From Mesaphorura yosii (lineage: Eukaryota > Arthropoda > Collembola > Poduromorpha > Tullbergiidae): a DNA stretch of 28,813 bases. Below are positions 19,261 through 28,813 of the stretch, piece after piece. The translations under genes were made by a program, and so were the position numbers. The notes beneath the pieces were generated by a model. It was not told the origin of the DNA, did not search any database, and saw only the letters and a list, made by a program, of their open reading frames with translations. Location: the NCBI GenBank assembly GCA_009869945.1, contig WIXG01000654.1:1-28813 (forward strand). Direction: 5' to 3'. Each line of letters begins with the position of its first letter. Positions within the stretch are counted from its first letter, which is position 1.

Positions 19261-19781
19261 ATTTCTTGCTTCTGATAACAAAGCAGAAGTGGAAAATTTA
19301 AATCATACTTGAGTCAAGCATAAAGCCCGGCCGACTAACTTCAAGTACGAAATCCTGACTTGCACATGTAATTTATCAGCCGCGCTGTCAGCATACATGA
19401 ATCACCAGCTTATTTTGATACTGAAGCATAATTCATGTTAACCAGTCATATACAGCATTCATTTTGCATGCATACGTGTCTCATTTCCAGAGCTGACATA
19501 TTTTGTAAAATCAGATGTCATATTCACAAATAGGAAAATGAACAGATGTTTCTATTGACAAAAATATTAGAAGCACAATGATATATTCGAGACCGTCACC
19601 TTCACGCTAACTGAGTTGAAAGACTTTTTATCGTGAAAATTCATCTTTAAAATTCACGATTAAAATGATACGAATTGAATTTCAGAAGACGACTCAATCT
19701 ATAAGTCGTCTGCAAAAGTTTCACTTCTATTCGTCTGAGGAGTTTCCACTTGATAAGTGAATTGGAATAGTTTTCGTAAAA
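19261..19781. other. Intergenic region upstream of the Kelch receptor kinase
   Basis: AT-rich, 521 bp, between divergent genes. No gene seen. It should contain the promoter of the receptor kinase starting at 19782, but no clear TATA box stands out. An initiator-like or downstream element could not be fixed. Confidence 0.4.
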
Positions 19782-22064
19782 ATGGTGCAGATTGACTTCG
19801 TACAAGTGCTTCTAGTTAGTTCCATAGTCATAATAAGGAATGGTACAGGTTTAAAGTTCGTCGCAGATACAAATACAAGATTACCATTTGCTTCTTTGAT
19901 CCATACTTCTGCTCTCTACGACGGACAAGATTCAATCTACATAATCGGCGGCTTCCTGGGAGACAACATTCTTCCGACCGACCGCGTTTTCAAATACTCG
20001 ATAGCATCCCAAGAGCTAAAATTTGTCGGAAGATTTCTTCGAATATATAATGGTGCCGCTGTGATCGTAAATGGAACAGACATAATTTACTTTGGAGGTA
20101 TTTCTGCGGGGCGAGGAAGCATTTCAGACATTTATAGATATTCAACAGTACATAACAACTACACACTTGTGAATAAAATGCCGATAACCTCAAATGGAAT
20201 CGGCATAGCTCAAGATCTGGACAGTGACAGTGACTGTGGTTTAGTGTATTTATTCGGGGGATTTAATGGCACAACCGCTGATGAAATTTTCCAATACAAT
20301 CCGTGTACGAACAAAATAGAAGAAGTGGCACGACTACCGGAAAGAAGGTACGGAGTCTCTGTTCTCTGGGACAGACAGCAGAGGGTTTTCTATATCTTTG
20401 GTGGAGGACAACCGGGAGGATATGCAATCGACATGGTGCAGTACAATTCTTCGACGCACAGTGCAGCCAAAATCGACACAGCAATACTGCCCACGTCTGT
20501 ACTTTACTCTTGCGCAGCACTTGCGAATCGTACAGCATATGTCCTTGGCCACACTGCAGTCATAAAATTTAATTCTATCAATGAATCAATAACTCCAGTT
20601 TCAGTTGATGGATATCCAACATTTATGGCTAATCAAGCTTGTGCGTACGTACCCAAGCTAGGAAGAATTTATGTATTTGGTGGGGGGAGACGTTACTTTG
20701 GAGATTCAAGCGATGGTGGTGCTCTGGGGAGTGGCCAGATTTCTTATATTGATTTGGGTGGTCAAGGCCCCGCTGAGGAAGCAACGCCAACCACCAGCTC
20801 CATAAAAGAAAGTACGTCAACGTCAACTTTACAGACCGTGCTTATCTGTTTAGGTGTACTCGTACTGGTTACCATCGTCGGCAGTTGTGTGCATTTCTAC
20901 CATCGCCATCGGTCCACGACCACGATCAAGATCGGGTGCCATGGATTGACGAGGTTGGAAATCCAAGAGTTTCACGACGGAATATCTGAACAAGACACCA
21001 GGCCTAACCACCACGATCTCTTCGTCAACGACGAAAATTATAATTACTATTCTCGACCATACGACAGATTGCTGTATGAGATAGAAGAGGACCAAGTTAT
21101 AACTGAGAGGAATAAAGTTCTGGGATCAGGTCAATTTGGAAATGTGCATTACGGGACGATGGCAGAAACGGGCCAGCCCGTCGCAGTCAAGACACTGAAA
21201 TCAGGTTGCAAAAATCGGACGTACATAAAAGCACTACTAATTGAAATCAAAATTTTGATCTACGTCGGCCCACATGACCACATTGTGAAGCTGGTCGGCG
21301 CTAACACGTCGCGGCTTGCTCAAGGCAAAGTGTTTCTGTACGTTGAGTATCTTCCATTGGGAGACCTCGAAAACTATTTGCGAGGAATGAGAGACAACTT
21401 TGTGGACTGCACCAGCGCCGAGGCCATGACTGATTCAAAGGATACTTCGACATATCTACAATTCAACGATTTGAGCCCGGACTCTCAAATCACAACATGT
21501 AATCTCTTACTTTGGAGTGTACAAGTCGCTGCTGCAATGGAATTTCTTGGAAGCAAAAAAATCATTCATGGTGATCTTGCAACGCGTAACATTCTACTCT
21601 TGAATAAAACATGTGCAAAAATCACAGACTTCGGTTTGGCCAAGCAATTGTACGCTTACAGTACAAATTATATCAAGTCGTCAAAGAATACACCAGTGCC
21701 ATGGAGGAGCATGGCGATTGAATCACTTCGTGAAATGTGTTTTAGTCCCGAGTCCGACATTTGGTCCTTTGGAGTGACATTGTGGGAAATATTTACACTC
21801 GGTGACTTGCCTTACACAGCTGGTGTACAATTCTCAATGGATTTTGTGGAACAGTTGCAAGCAGGGTTACGATTACAGAAACCTGCATATGGGTCATTGG
21901 AGCTTTATCGGGATATTATGCTGCGTTGCTGGGCATTGAAACCGAGTGATCGATCGACATTCACAGAGTTGAAGAATAGAATGGAGGAGATGGGACAGAA
22001 AATTACCGCTACCTGCTGCCTGGTATTCGTGGCCCCGCTTCCCGCCCTGCCAGACTTACATTGA
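19782..22064 (+). CDS. Receptor tyrosine kinase with a Kelch-repeat ectodomain, intact single exon
   Basis: This is a 760-residue type I membrane receptor. A signal peptide (about 1-22) is followed by a Kelch propeller (about 30-330) with strands such as IYIIGGF, IIYFGGI, VYLFGGF, FYIFGGG and IYVFGGG. A Ser/Thr-rich stalk and one transmembrane helix (about 351-373, LICLGVLVLVTIVGS) come next. The juxtamembrane part (LEIQEFHDG) resembles that of the Ig receptor at 3416. The kinase has its glycine loop at G448 (GSGQFGNVHYG), lysine K470 in VAVKTLK, HGDLATRN with catalytic D598, DFG at D616, and PVPWRSMAIESL as substrate-binding segment with an activation-loop tyrosine. It also has a short kinase insert, as in VEGFR/PDGFR-type kinases. 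All catalytic residues are present, so it should be active, though the HRD arginine is glycine. The gene has no introns. The ligand is unknown. Confidence 0.93.
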   Translation: MVQIDFVQVLLVSSIVIIRNGTGLKFVADTNTRLPFASLIHTSALYDGQDSIYIIGGFLGDNILPTDRVFKYSIASQELKFVGRFLRIYNGAAVIVNGTDIIYFGGISAGRGSISDIYRYSTVHNNYTLVNKMPITSNGIGIAQDLDSDSDCGLVYLFGGFNGTTADEIFQYNPCTNKIEEVARLPERRYGVSVLWDRQQRVFYIFGGGQPGGYAIDMVQYNSSTHSAAKIDTAILPTSVLYSCAALANRTAYVLGHTAVIKFNSINESITPVSVDGYPTFMANQACAYVPKLGRIYVFGGGRRYFGDSSDGGALGSGQISYIDLGGQGPAEEATPTTSSIKESTSTSTLQTVLICLGVLVLVTIVGSCVHFYHRHRSTTTIKIGCHGLTRLEIQEFHDGISEQDTRPNHHDLFVNDENYNYYSRPYDRLLYEIEEDQVITERNKVLGSGQFGNVHYGTMAETGQPVAVKTLKSGCKNRTYIKALLIEIKILIYVGPHDHIVKLVGANTSRLAQGKVFLYVEYLPLGDLENYLRGMRDNFVDCTSAEAMTDSKDTSTYLQFNDLSPDSQITTCNLLLWSVQVAAAMEFLGSKKIIHGDLATRNILLLNKTCAKITDFGLAKQLYAYSTNYIKSSKNTPVPWRSMAIESLREMCFSPESDIWSFGVTLWEIFTLGDLPYTAGVQFSMDFVEQLQAGLRLQKPAYGSLELYRDIMLRCWALKPSDRSTFTELKNRMEEMGQKITATCCLVFVAPLPALPDLH

Positions 22065-22439
22065 TTGCAATCACATTTCGTAACTCAACCTTCCCCCTCC
22101 TCAACCTGTGACTACTTTTACCATACTTCCGGATAAGTTTGTATGCAACTTCTTTCTCGTCGAGCACAGTTACTGTTAAAGTTACAGCGCCGCTGTCCCC
22201 TACTGTAGCGCCCTGCACCTGAAAGCGCGGAATCTCGTCTATTGTACTTCCACGGATCGGCTGTGGGAGTACGTCTGGAGCCTCGTCGATCGGATGGGGA
22301 TTCGATTTGGCAAGAGAGAGAGCGCCTGGACGGGTGTTTCCTTCCAAGCTGACGTGGGACGGAGGCAGCAACACTCTCGAACAGACAACTATGATAATTG
22401 TAGACAGAGGTGACTCCGACCACGTGTATTGGTTCCCCT
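22065..22439. other. End of the unit, 3' of the Kelch receptor kinase
   Basis: A 121-codon minus-strand frame (22009-22374) overlaps the last codons of the kinase gene and reads protein-like in part (GDSGAVTLTVTVLDEKEVAY). With a signal-peptide exon at 22737-22804 it could form a minus-strand gene that crosses the unit junction, but the splice phases I tried do not give this frame. No polyadenylation signal for the kinase gene is evident. Confidence 0.3.
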
Positions 22440-22736
22440 CTCAAGCTGCCCCTGCAAGGGGAACGGCCTTCTTTCAGCAAAGACGGAATCGTGACCCACT
22501 CCTCTTGCTGAACGCAGTATTTCATTCGTTTGACTACTACACCATCTTTCAGTTACGCTGATTGGTCGCTTGTACTGATAAAAACCAGCCAAACACTCGT
22601 AATGTCACTAGAAACGACAAGGAGGTTCGCGTATTCCTCAAATATATGGAATAGTCGGGCTGAACGAGCAGATGAACGTTGCAGAGCGCAGATTCTCAGC
22701 CGGAGAGGAGTTTTCAGATGGGGAAATTGTGCCTAC

Positions 22737-22804
22737 GCCGGGGAAACCTGCTGCAGGAGGAGTAGAATACAAACAGCACCCAACCCGACGTCCATTCTTT
22801 TCAT
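22737..22804 (-). other. Possible signal-peptide exon (second copy)
   Basis: Same as 298-365. Here the sequence further along the minus strand is available: a CTTGCAG acceptor precedes 22451, and the joined frame stays open to 22118 in phase, though it becomes Arg-rich and unconvincing. Confidence 0.25.
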
Positions 22805-23891
22805 TCTAGCACGATTTTGCAAACTAAGATTCTTGTTTAACATAATTGACGGTCGGAGTTCTAGCATAATTCTAATTAACATTTGCCTTTGGCAAAAAAC
22901 TTTCGAGAAATCAAGGTCCATGGAATGCGTTTGTTGTGGCAAGTCGCGGTATTCATTTAATAATTAATTTTGAAGGAGTGGAAAAGTACTAGGCACATAC
23001 AATTAAATAAGATTAAAGTAGTTTTCCAGCCAAGCAGTGATTGATTAGAAGATAAAAGGCTCCGCTCAAAAAGGTTTATTCAGTTTGTAGGGGTTCTTAT
23101 TCGTTCAAGATTGCGCTCACTGTACCCGTTTCCTTGTATGTAGCGCAGAGTCCAGTTCAAGGTGTCTCTTCGCCTCGTACTGCGCATGAGATAGACAGTT
23201 GTCTTTTAGCGACGCTCGCATTCGCATTTGTTCTTTTGTAATGTTTCTCGCCAATTCAAACTAAATTAGTTTAACTGTGCTCCTCGTCTTGTGCAAAGTG
23301 TTTTACTGAATGACAATTAGATTCAGTTGCCCATCAGCCCAAGTGACCATTCAGTTGCGGTCGATCTTGTGCCACCATCAAGCAGCAACGTTCAAGGTTC
23401 ACCAAAAGAAGGTTTAGGTTACGACCAGGAATAAGAAAATGTCTTATATCGAAATTAATTCAGTTTGGAAAATAATGTAATGCAATATCGCTACTCGAGT
23501 TGCAATTTGCAAATGAATGAATACGGGAAAGAAACGGTGAAGATTTGTATTCCGATTTGCGAATACAATTTAAATAAGTATGTTCATTATTTACACAGGA
23601 ATACGAGCGAGTTCACTGGCCAATTATAGTAACGAGTTCAAAATACACGCCTGATCCTGTTCTTCCAAACGTTGTGAAGGGTCGTTAACTTGAGTGCAAG
23701 AGGATTTTCAAGCGACAAACTATTACGTAATAAACTCGCAATTAATTGTATCACAGTATGACAAAAACAGTGTCCAGTAAACCATACAAACGGCTCAACA
23801 CACGTGCTGCAAAAATTCTTGATAATAATTTATTGGCGACGAAAAATCACGCCGAGGGCAAGCTGGGACGGCCTAATGAGCTATTGGCTAA

Positions 23892-24996
23892 TTAGCTGAG
23901 TGCAATGAGCAATGTCAGTGTTCCATTCAACAGAAAATGTAAGAATGTCATTTTTGCATTACATTCCATGTAATAAAGCCCCGCCACTCCAAACCTAATC
24001 GGGGGGAGTGACCTGGCCACTAATTGGGCATACTTTCTTTGTTCCTGTTCCGTTGGGCCCACACTCGCACATTCGCACAATGGCGTAGGTTCAAACATGG
24101 GCCTTCGATTTTGCCCAAACACTAGTTGTGACATTAGCACCAAGCAGAAGGAATCCAACCCCGTGGAGCCCAATTGCAAATATCCCTAATGTGATGGGAC
24201 TTGGGAAACGCATGACACCCACGATGCAAGCTATCGCCACGAAACTGATCATGATCTTGTACTTGAGGATCGGGACCACAATCACGATGTAGATTGCGTT
24301 GAAAAGTGTTGTTGTAATATAAAGAGCTTGGGACACTGTGACGCTCCTTGCAACTGGGGCGCTTTGCTTCAGGGTATCAAAGGTCAGGGCGAAGAAGAGG
24401 AATGGAAACACTTGAACCTGACCAGCCATTACGTAACAACACCCAAAATGGGCCCCCGTGATTGCAGCATGTACAATGGGGACGAAAGGTGAATTGTAAG
24501 CAGTCCATGCGCACAGAAACTCGATGGTTGAGAATGAGAGAATGCAACCAAAGATACGCATGAGCCTGAGACAAACGATCGCGTAGCCCAGAAATGTCTC
24601 CCGCATGATCCCCTTTTCCGAATTTCCAAAGCTCTGATTCTGATTCTGGTGTACGAGAATATTGAACAGCATGGCGAGTTCTCTTCTCTATATGGCGAAT
24701 GTAAGTTGTGCCAAATAAACGGGAAACAGGAATGCAAAAATGGTCAAGTACAATACCCACAAATCAAAACGAAGCTCCTGCCCCAAGGATGCGTGGAAGT
24801 GAACTCGGTACGCAGCATGGCTCGTGATGTATGTGGCGAGCCCCAAATAGGTCCCGTAGGAAAGTGTGGCCAATTTATCAGCCGAAGCGTTCAATAGGCA
24901 TTGCTCTTCGTCAAATTTGAGACCCAGCGGCAATTGTTTTTTGGTTGCGAACCGTACAAAATAAAGCACGATGTCGAGCTCTTTCGGGGACAGCAT
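23892..24996 (-). pseudogene. Multi-pass membrane protein of chemoreceptor type, disrupted (copy 2)
   Basis: Repeat of 1453-2557 with the same in-frame TAG (24688-24690) and the same later frameshift. No difference from the first copy was seen. Confidence 0.6.
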
Positions 24997-25854
24997 TTTG
25001 TGGCGCGTTGTATGGACTTAGGGTACGAGTACTGAATTGAAGTTGTTCAAAATTGTAACATTAAAAATGGAACCGGGTCTTCGAAGATTACCAGTGGCAG
25101 TGAGTAAATAAAACACTTTAATGGCTTATCATGACTTTCCATCTGAACCAACTTGACCCACAGCTACGATTAATATAATGGGGCTTGTAACAGCGAGTGA
25201 GCCCGGACAGCTTCAGTTCAGCAGAGATGGCAAATAGCACTAGCAAAATTAAGACATTTTAAATTACTTTCGAAAGAGAAAATGTTAGAAGGAAGGAAAT
25301 ATCGTATTTAGTAATTACATAATTGAGCCAAATCTCACTCAAATCTCAAGTGGGGAAGACAATGCTTAAACCCCCAGAGTACAAACTTTACTTGTACTTG
25401 GGCCGCTGTTCAGCTTACTCACTTAATTTTCAAGGACCATGCTTTCCTGCGCACACTCCGTAAAATTATTGCATTGTCTTGCCATTTTGTGCAGGGGAAT
25501 AAGTCATCTCAAGCGTCACGACTCGCGACCAACCACTATTGTGTGCAAAAATCCAACACTCTCACGAATCAGAGTGTATGAGGTTTTTCTTTCTTCGGAT
25601 CGCGTTATTCTTTTTGATGTCCAAGACTCATTTTCCAGACAAATTACCAACGCAATTTATTCGGCGAATATAGTCCTAGTAAATTTCAAAGTAACTGGCC
25701 TGAACGAATGAATGAATAAATGAACAGTGCTTTCAATGGCTGGATCAATAACTTCGCCATCCTGAGGAAAGCCCGAGGAAATAGGAATTTTCCTTTCCCT
25801 CCACAGTTGAATCCAAAAGGCACTCAGTCTCTTCCAATCATTCCGCCTGATTCA

Positions 25855-27904
25855 ATGAGTGCAGACAAAATTTCCCGTTCCACGTGCGTCGTGATGGTCA
25901 TAGTACTAATCTTGGCGCTTCATCAAGTGCGCTTCGCGGTCGAAAACCCGAAGCCGGTTGGAGTTTACGTCTATGCCGCACAGCCACTGGCACAAATTTC
26001 AAAGAGCGATCACACCACTGTGATTGTCGTCGGAAACTCAAACATGCAATTTGGTGCAGTTGGCGAAGCGGATTATCCGACGGAGTGGATCTACAATGAC
26101 GATGACGTAGGTTTAGACCTTGGCTTGCCCTATCACTTGTAAACTTCTAACCTTCTTTTTCCTTTTGTGTCACAGACCGATCCAACGAGACCGAAGACCA
26201 CCTCCTGGCGCTTGACACACTATTTCAAGCTTTGGCTTTTATGCTAATTTGGAACTGAAAATACCAAACTTGCAGTTAGAAGAGAGTGTACTTTGCAGGG
26301 AAGTTTCCAATCACTCCAACAACATATTGGTCAAATTGGACCCGAATGTCACTGCTGGCCAGGTTCACATCACCCAGGAGAGGGGCGTCCTGTTGCCCGC
26401 GGAAACCGAGGACGGTCCTTGTAATGTCACTGTTCAAGTTGGCCAAGCACGTGTTCAGATTCACTGGCGATGCGTTAGCGCAAGCTCGCCATTGACCCCT
26501 GCCCAATTCTCAACTAAACGATGTCATACAGCTTCGCATTGTGCCAGCATTTACAGGCGTTGGAGAATTTCGGTAATAAGCTTGTGGAAACGTGAGTTTA
26601 ATTTCAGTATGCCAACTCTGAACGTTTTCTAGCCAAAATGTATCACGAAAGTCGAAAATGGCACCAAAATTGATCACAATTGGTTCAAGATGTCGGATCT
26701 GTACTCCGGACCGGCTGTAATGATTTACCAAGTTCCAGTCGCGGACGGATTTCAGAAGGCTTCTGTGGAGTACTTTTTCACAACACAAGATAAAAAAAAA
26801 CAATCCGTAAGCGATACATGACACCTCGGACGATTGCGAATCTTGCGGTTGGCTGAACATATTACGTCTGAATGCAGACATATCCAAGTCGGAGGTCGAC
26901 CTGTCGAACTTCATCTCGATCGACGTTGACCCCGTGATCACCACCTACACGGCTTACACGCCTGAAACATTAAGAACTCAATGTGTGATTAATCAATACG
27001 CGTTTGCACGTTACCGCCAATTCACAGTGACTTTGAACGACTTGATCCCAATTGGTAAGTGCATCATTTCGTACAAGACTGCTTGCAAAATTCAAGAGTA
27101 CGGGTTGTGTGTACAGAACTCGACGTTAGATCACAAGAAGACAATGGCGAGTGGCTCTGGAAGTCAGTGGAAGCTGAGATTCAGCTCCAAGACCATGGTG
27201 TGGGCACATACCGAGTTCAGTGTGGTGCATATGTCTGGAGCAAGCAGAACCAATTTAATAAAACAGTCACGTTTGAAGTGAAGGACCCGACACCCCTCAC
27301 TTTGGCAATGGAACCGGGCAAGAGCGTGAAAATGTGACATTCAATGAAGGTCAGTCAAACCAGAAGCTGGACTGCGACGTGGACGGCGATCCGAGTCCGG
27401 AAGTGACTTTGAGCTACAACCCAGCGCCCGGTCTCCAGTCGCAAGGTCGGCACTTTTTTATTGCAAAAGTGTCCTCTGAGTGGCACGAGGGACTGAGCGT
27501 TATCTGCAGGGGAACAAACAAGTTCGGACAAAGGGCGACAAAAGAGTTTACGGTGCCTGTTGACAATGCCCATTCTAATGCTAAACCAGAGGAGGCAACC
27601 GCAACCGGAGCAGCGTCGACCACCACGCATTTCGTCATTGGCTTCGTGAGCGTAGCCGTTGTCCTGCTTGCCGTGTTGCTACTGTTTATGTACTGCAAGT
27701 TTATGAGATTTAGCAAGGCGGTGGTGAGCGTTCTGACTGACGAGGAAGTCAAGGAATTCCGCGAGGGAAAACAGAAGCCGGACACACATGTTGAATTTAG
27801 GCCGGATCCAACGGACACTGACGAGCCTCTGTACGAGAACCAGCTCGCAATCGACTGTCTACCTTACAACTCAGAGTTTGAAGTAAAGAAAGAAAACCTT
27901 GTTG
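25855..27904 (+). pseudogene. Ig-domain receptor lacking its kinase (copy 2)
   Basis: Repeat of 3416-5465 with the same exons and the same defects: the stop in the second exon, the one-base shifts at the A-runs 26792-26800 and 27329-27332, and the absent kinase domain after the donor at 27905. Confidence 0.65.
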
Positions 27905-28422
27905 GTAAGAACCATATTCTATTGACAGGCTTCAAAATATGCAACTAGCAGTTGCGGCCATGAAATAATTTCCAGACTTATGGTTTCTCAGCATAGGCTC
28001 GGAAGGAATTGTTGACCAAGACACTGGAATCCAGACTCCGAATTCAAAACATTCGGCGGAGTTTACAAAATGAAAACCTCAGGGACAAGCAATCGATCAA
28101 TTGCCGAATGGTTTCAATAAGTACCTATTCGCAGAATTCGACTGGCTTCTGGCTGATATTAATTATTCAAACTCCTACCGATAAGTTTGGGTCGACCCCG
28201 GAGGAGTTGCATGTAATTCAAAATGCGTGCTTGCAAGTTTGCAGGACGTCAAGTTCTGATGGGCCAAATGGTTGGAAGGTGGCCACGGTTATATCAAGCC
28301 ATAGGGCTCCAGGGGCTGCTTCTTACTCTCACCCGCTGAAAAGCTGACGCCAATTCAGGTACTGAAGTGTAGGGATTAGTATTTCGAAAGAAATAGCTCA
28401 GAAATGAGGCACACTTTCTAAA

Positions 28423-28813
28423 ATGCGCGCACAAAATCCTGCAATTAAAATATTGCAAAAATTCCTTGCTCTTGTCCTCCTGTGTGAGACACCTTCTGTC
28501 ATCGCGTGGAATCAGAACGTGAGCCACGAAGAAGCGAGTTTCATTCTGAACCTTATTTCATCCAGCCGCAACTATGACAAGCGCCTCGAACCGGGCTTCG
28601 GCGCTTCTCCGACCACCGTGAACGTATCCCTCAACATTCAGAGCATCTCGGCCATCTCGGAGCTCAACATGGACTTCACCGTCGAATTCTACCTGACGCA
28701 AACGTGGGCTGACTCCAGGCTCCAGTACAACCATCCAGGACTGGAAATTTTGACCGTGGGCTCCGAGTTTCTGCGCAAGGAGATCTGGCTCCCCGACACG
28801 TTCATCCTCAACG
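28423..28813 (+). CDS. Cys-loop ion channel subunit, start only, cut by the window end
   Basis: The first 130 codons of the gene at 5984-7309, ending in the WLPDTFILN motif of the ligand-binding domain. The truncation is due to the end of the sequence, not to a break in the gene. If the unit is circular, this is the same gene as 5984-7309. Confidence 0.9.
   Translation, partial: MRAQNPAIKILQKFLALVLLCETPSVIAWNQNVSHEEASFILNLISSSRNYDKRLEPGFGASPTTVNVSLNIQSISAISELNMDFTVEFYLTQTWADSRLQYNHPGLEILTVGSEFLRKEIWLPDTFILN

Larger units (their letters stand above)
22440..28813. repeat. Terminal direct repeat, second copy (paired with 1-6374)
   Basis: Same sequence as 1-6374, offset by 22,439. All breaks in the genes are shared, including the premature TAG, both short A-runs in the Ig receptor and the missing kinase. 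This fits one molecule read twice, or very recent duplication, not independent decay. Confidence 0.97.

Noticed and set aside
22440..28813. Reading the second copy as independent paralogous genes
   Set aside because: All bases compared and all gene defects are identical at a constant offset, so it is the same unit seen again or an extremely recent copy.
1..28813. tRNA, rRNA or CRISPR-like structures
   Set aside because: None seen on reading both strands; the only regular short repeat is the proline codon array at about 14010-14220.

Overview
This window is animal (eukaryotic) nuclear-type DNA, most likely from a springtail; Folsomia candida is my best guess but is not proven here. The reasons are short GT-AG introns (60-106 bp), AATAAA polyadenylation signals, signal-peptide and membrane-protein families of animal type, and multi-pass membrane proteins whose C-terminal ends resemble an expanded collembolan family. 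Nothing looks bacterial: no operons and no ribosome binding sites.

The main structural fact is a period of 22,439 bp. Positions 1-6374 recur as 22440-28813 with a constant offset, the same reading frames and no difference in any stretch I compared. The sequence therefore goes 1.28 times round one unit. It is a circular molecule, a tandem array, or a contig whose ends were left overlapping.

Layout of one unit (1-22439). (1) 1453-2557 minus: broken multi-pass membrane protein of chemoreceptor type. (2) 3416-5465 plus: immunoglobulin-domain receptor related to VEGFR/PDGFR-type tyrosine kinases, with frameshifts and no kinase domain. (3) 5984-7309 plus: intact single-exon Cys-loop ligand-gated ion channel, followed by a decayed tandem copy at 7896-8423. 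(4) 8625-9636 minus: secreted Kelch-repeat protein with one frameshift. (5) 10160-11830 minus: flavin monooxygenase pseudogene split by a 1297-bp mariner-like transposon (10267-11563) with 32-bp terminal inverted repeats, a TA duplication and a DD41D transposase. (6) 12780-13165 plus: decayed unknown gene. (7) 13902-14393 plus: two-exon secreted proline-rich protein. (8) 16406-17384 minus: intact two-exon glycine N-acyltransferase-like enzyme. (9) 18125-19260 minus: second disrupted multi-pass membrane protein. (10) 19782-22064 plus: intact single-exon receptor with a Kelch-repeat ectodomain, one transmembrane helix and a cytoplasmic tyrosine kinase. From 22440 the unit restarts.

The genes do not form one pathway. 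Instead the unit holds pairs of diverged relatives: two Kelch ectodomain proteins (one membrane kinase, one soluble), two receptor-kinase relatives, two Cys-loop channel copies and two multi-pass membrane proteins. In most pairs one member is intact and one is broken. The most novel item is the Kelch receptor tyrosine kinase, an architecture not among the classical receptor tyrosine kinase families. Next is the ion channel whose pore entrance carries Leu-Glu-Arg in place of the usual anion-channel Pro-Ala-Arg.
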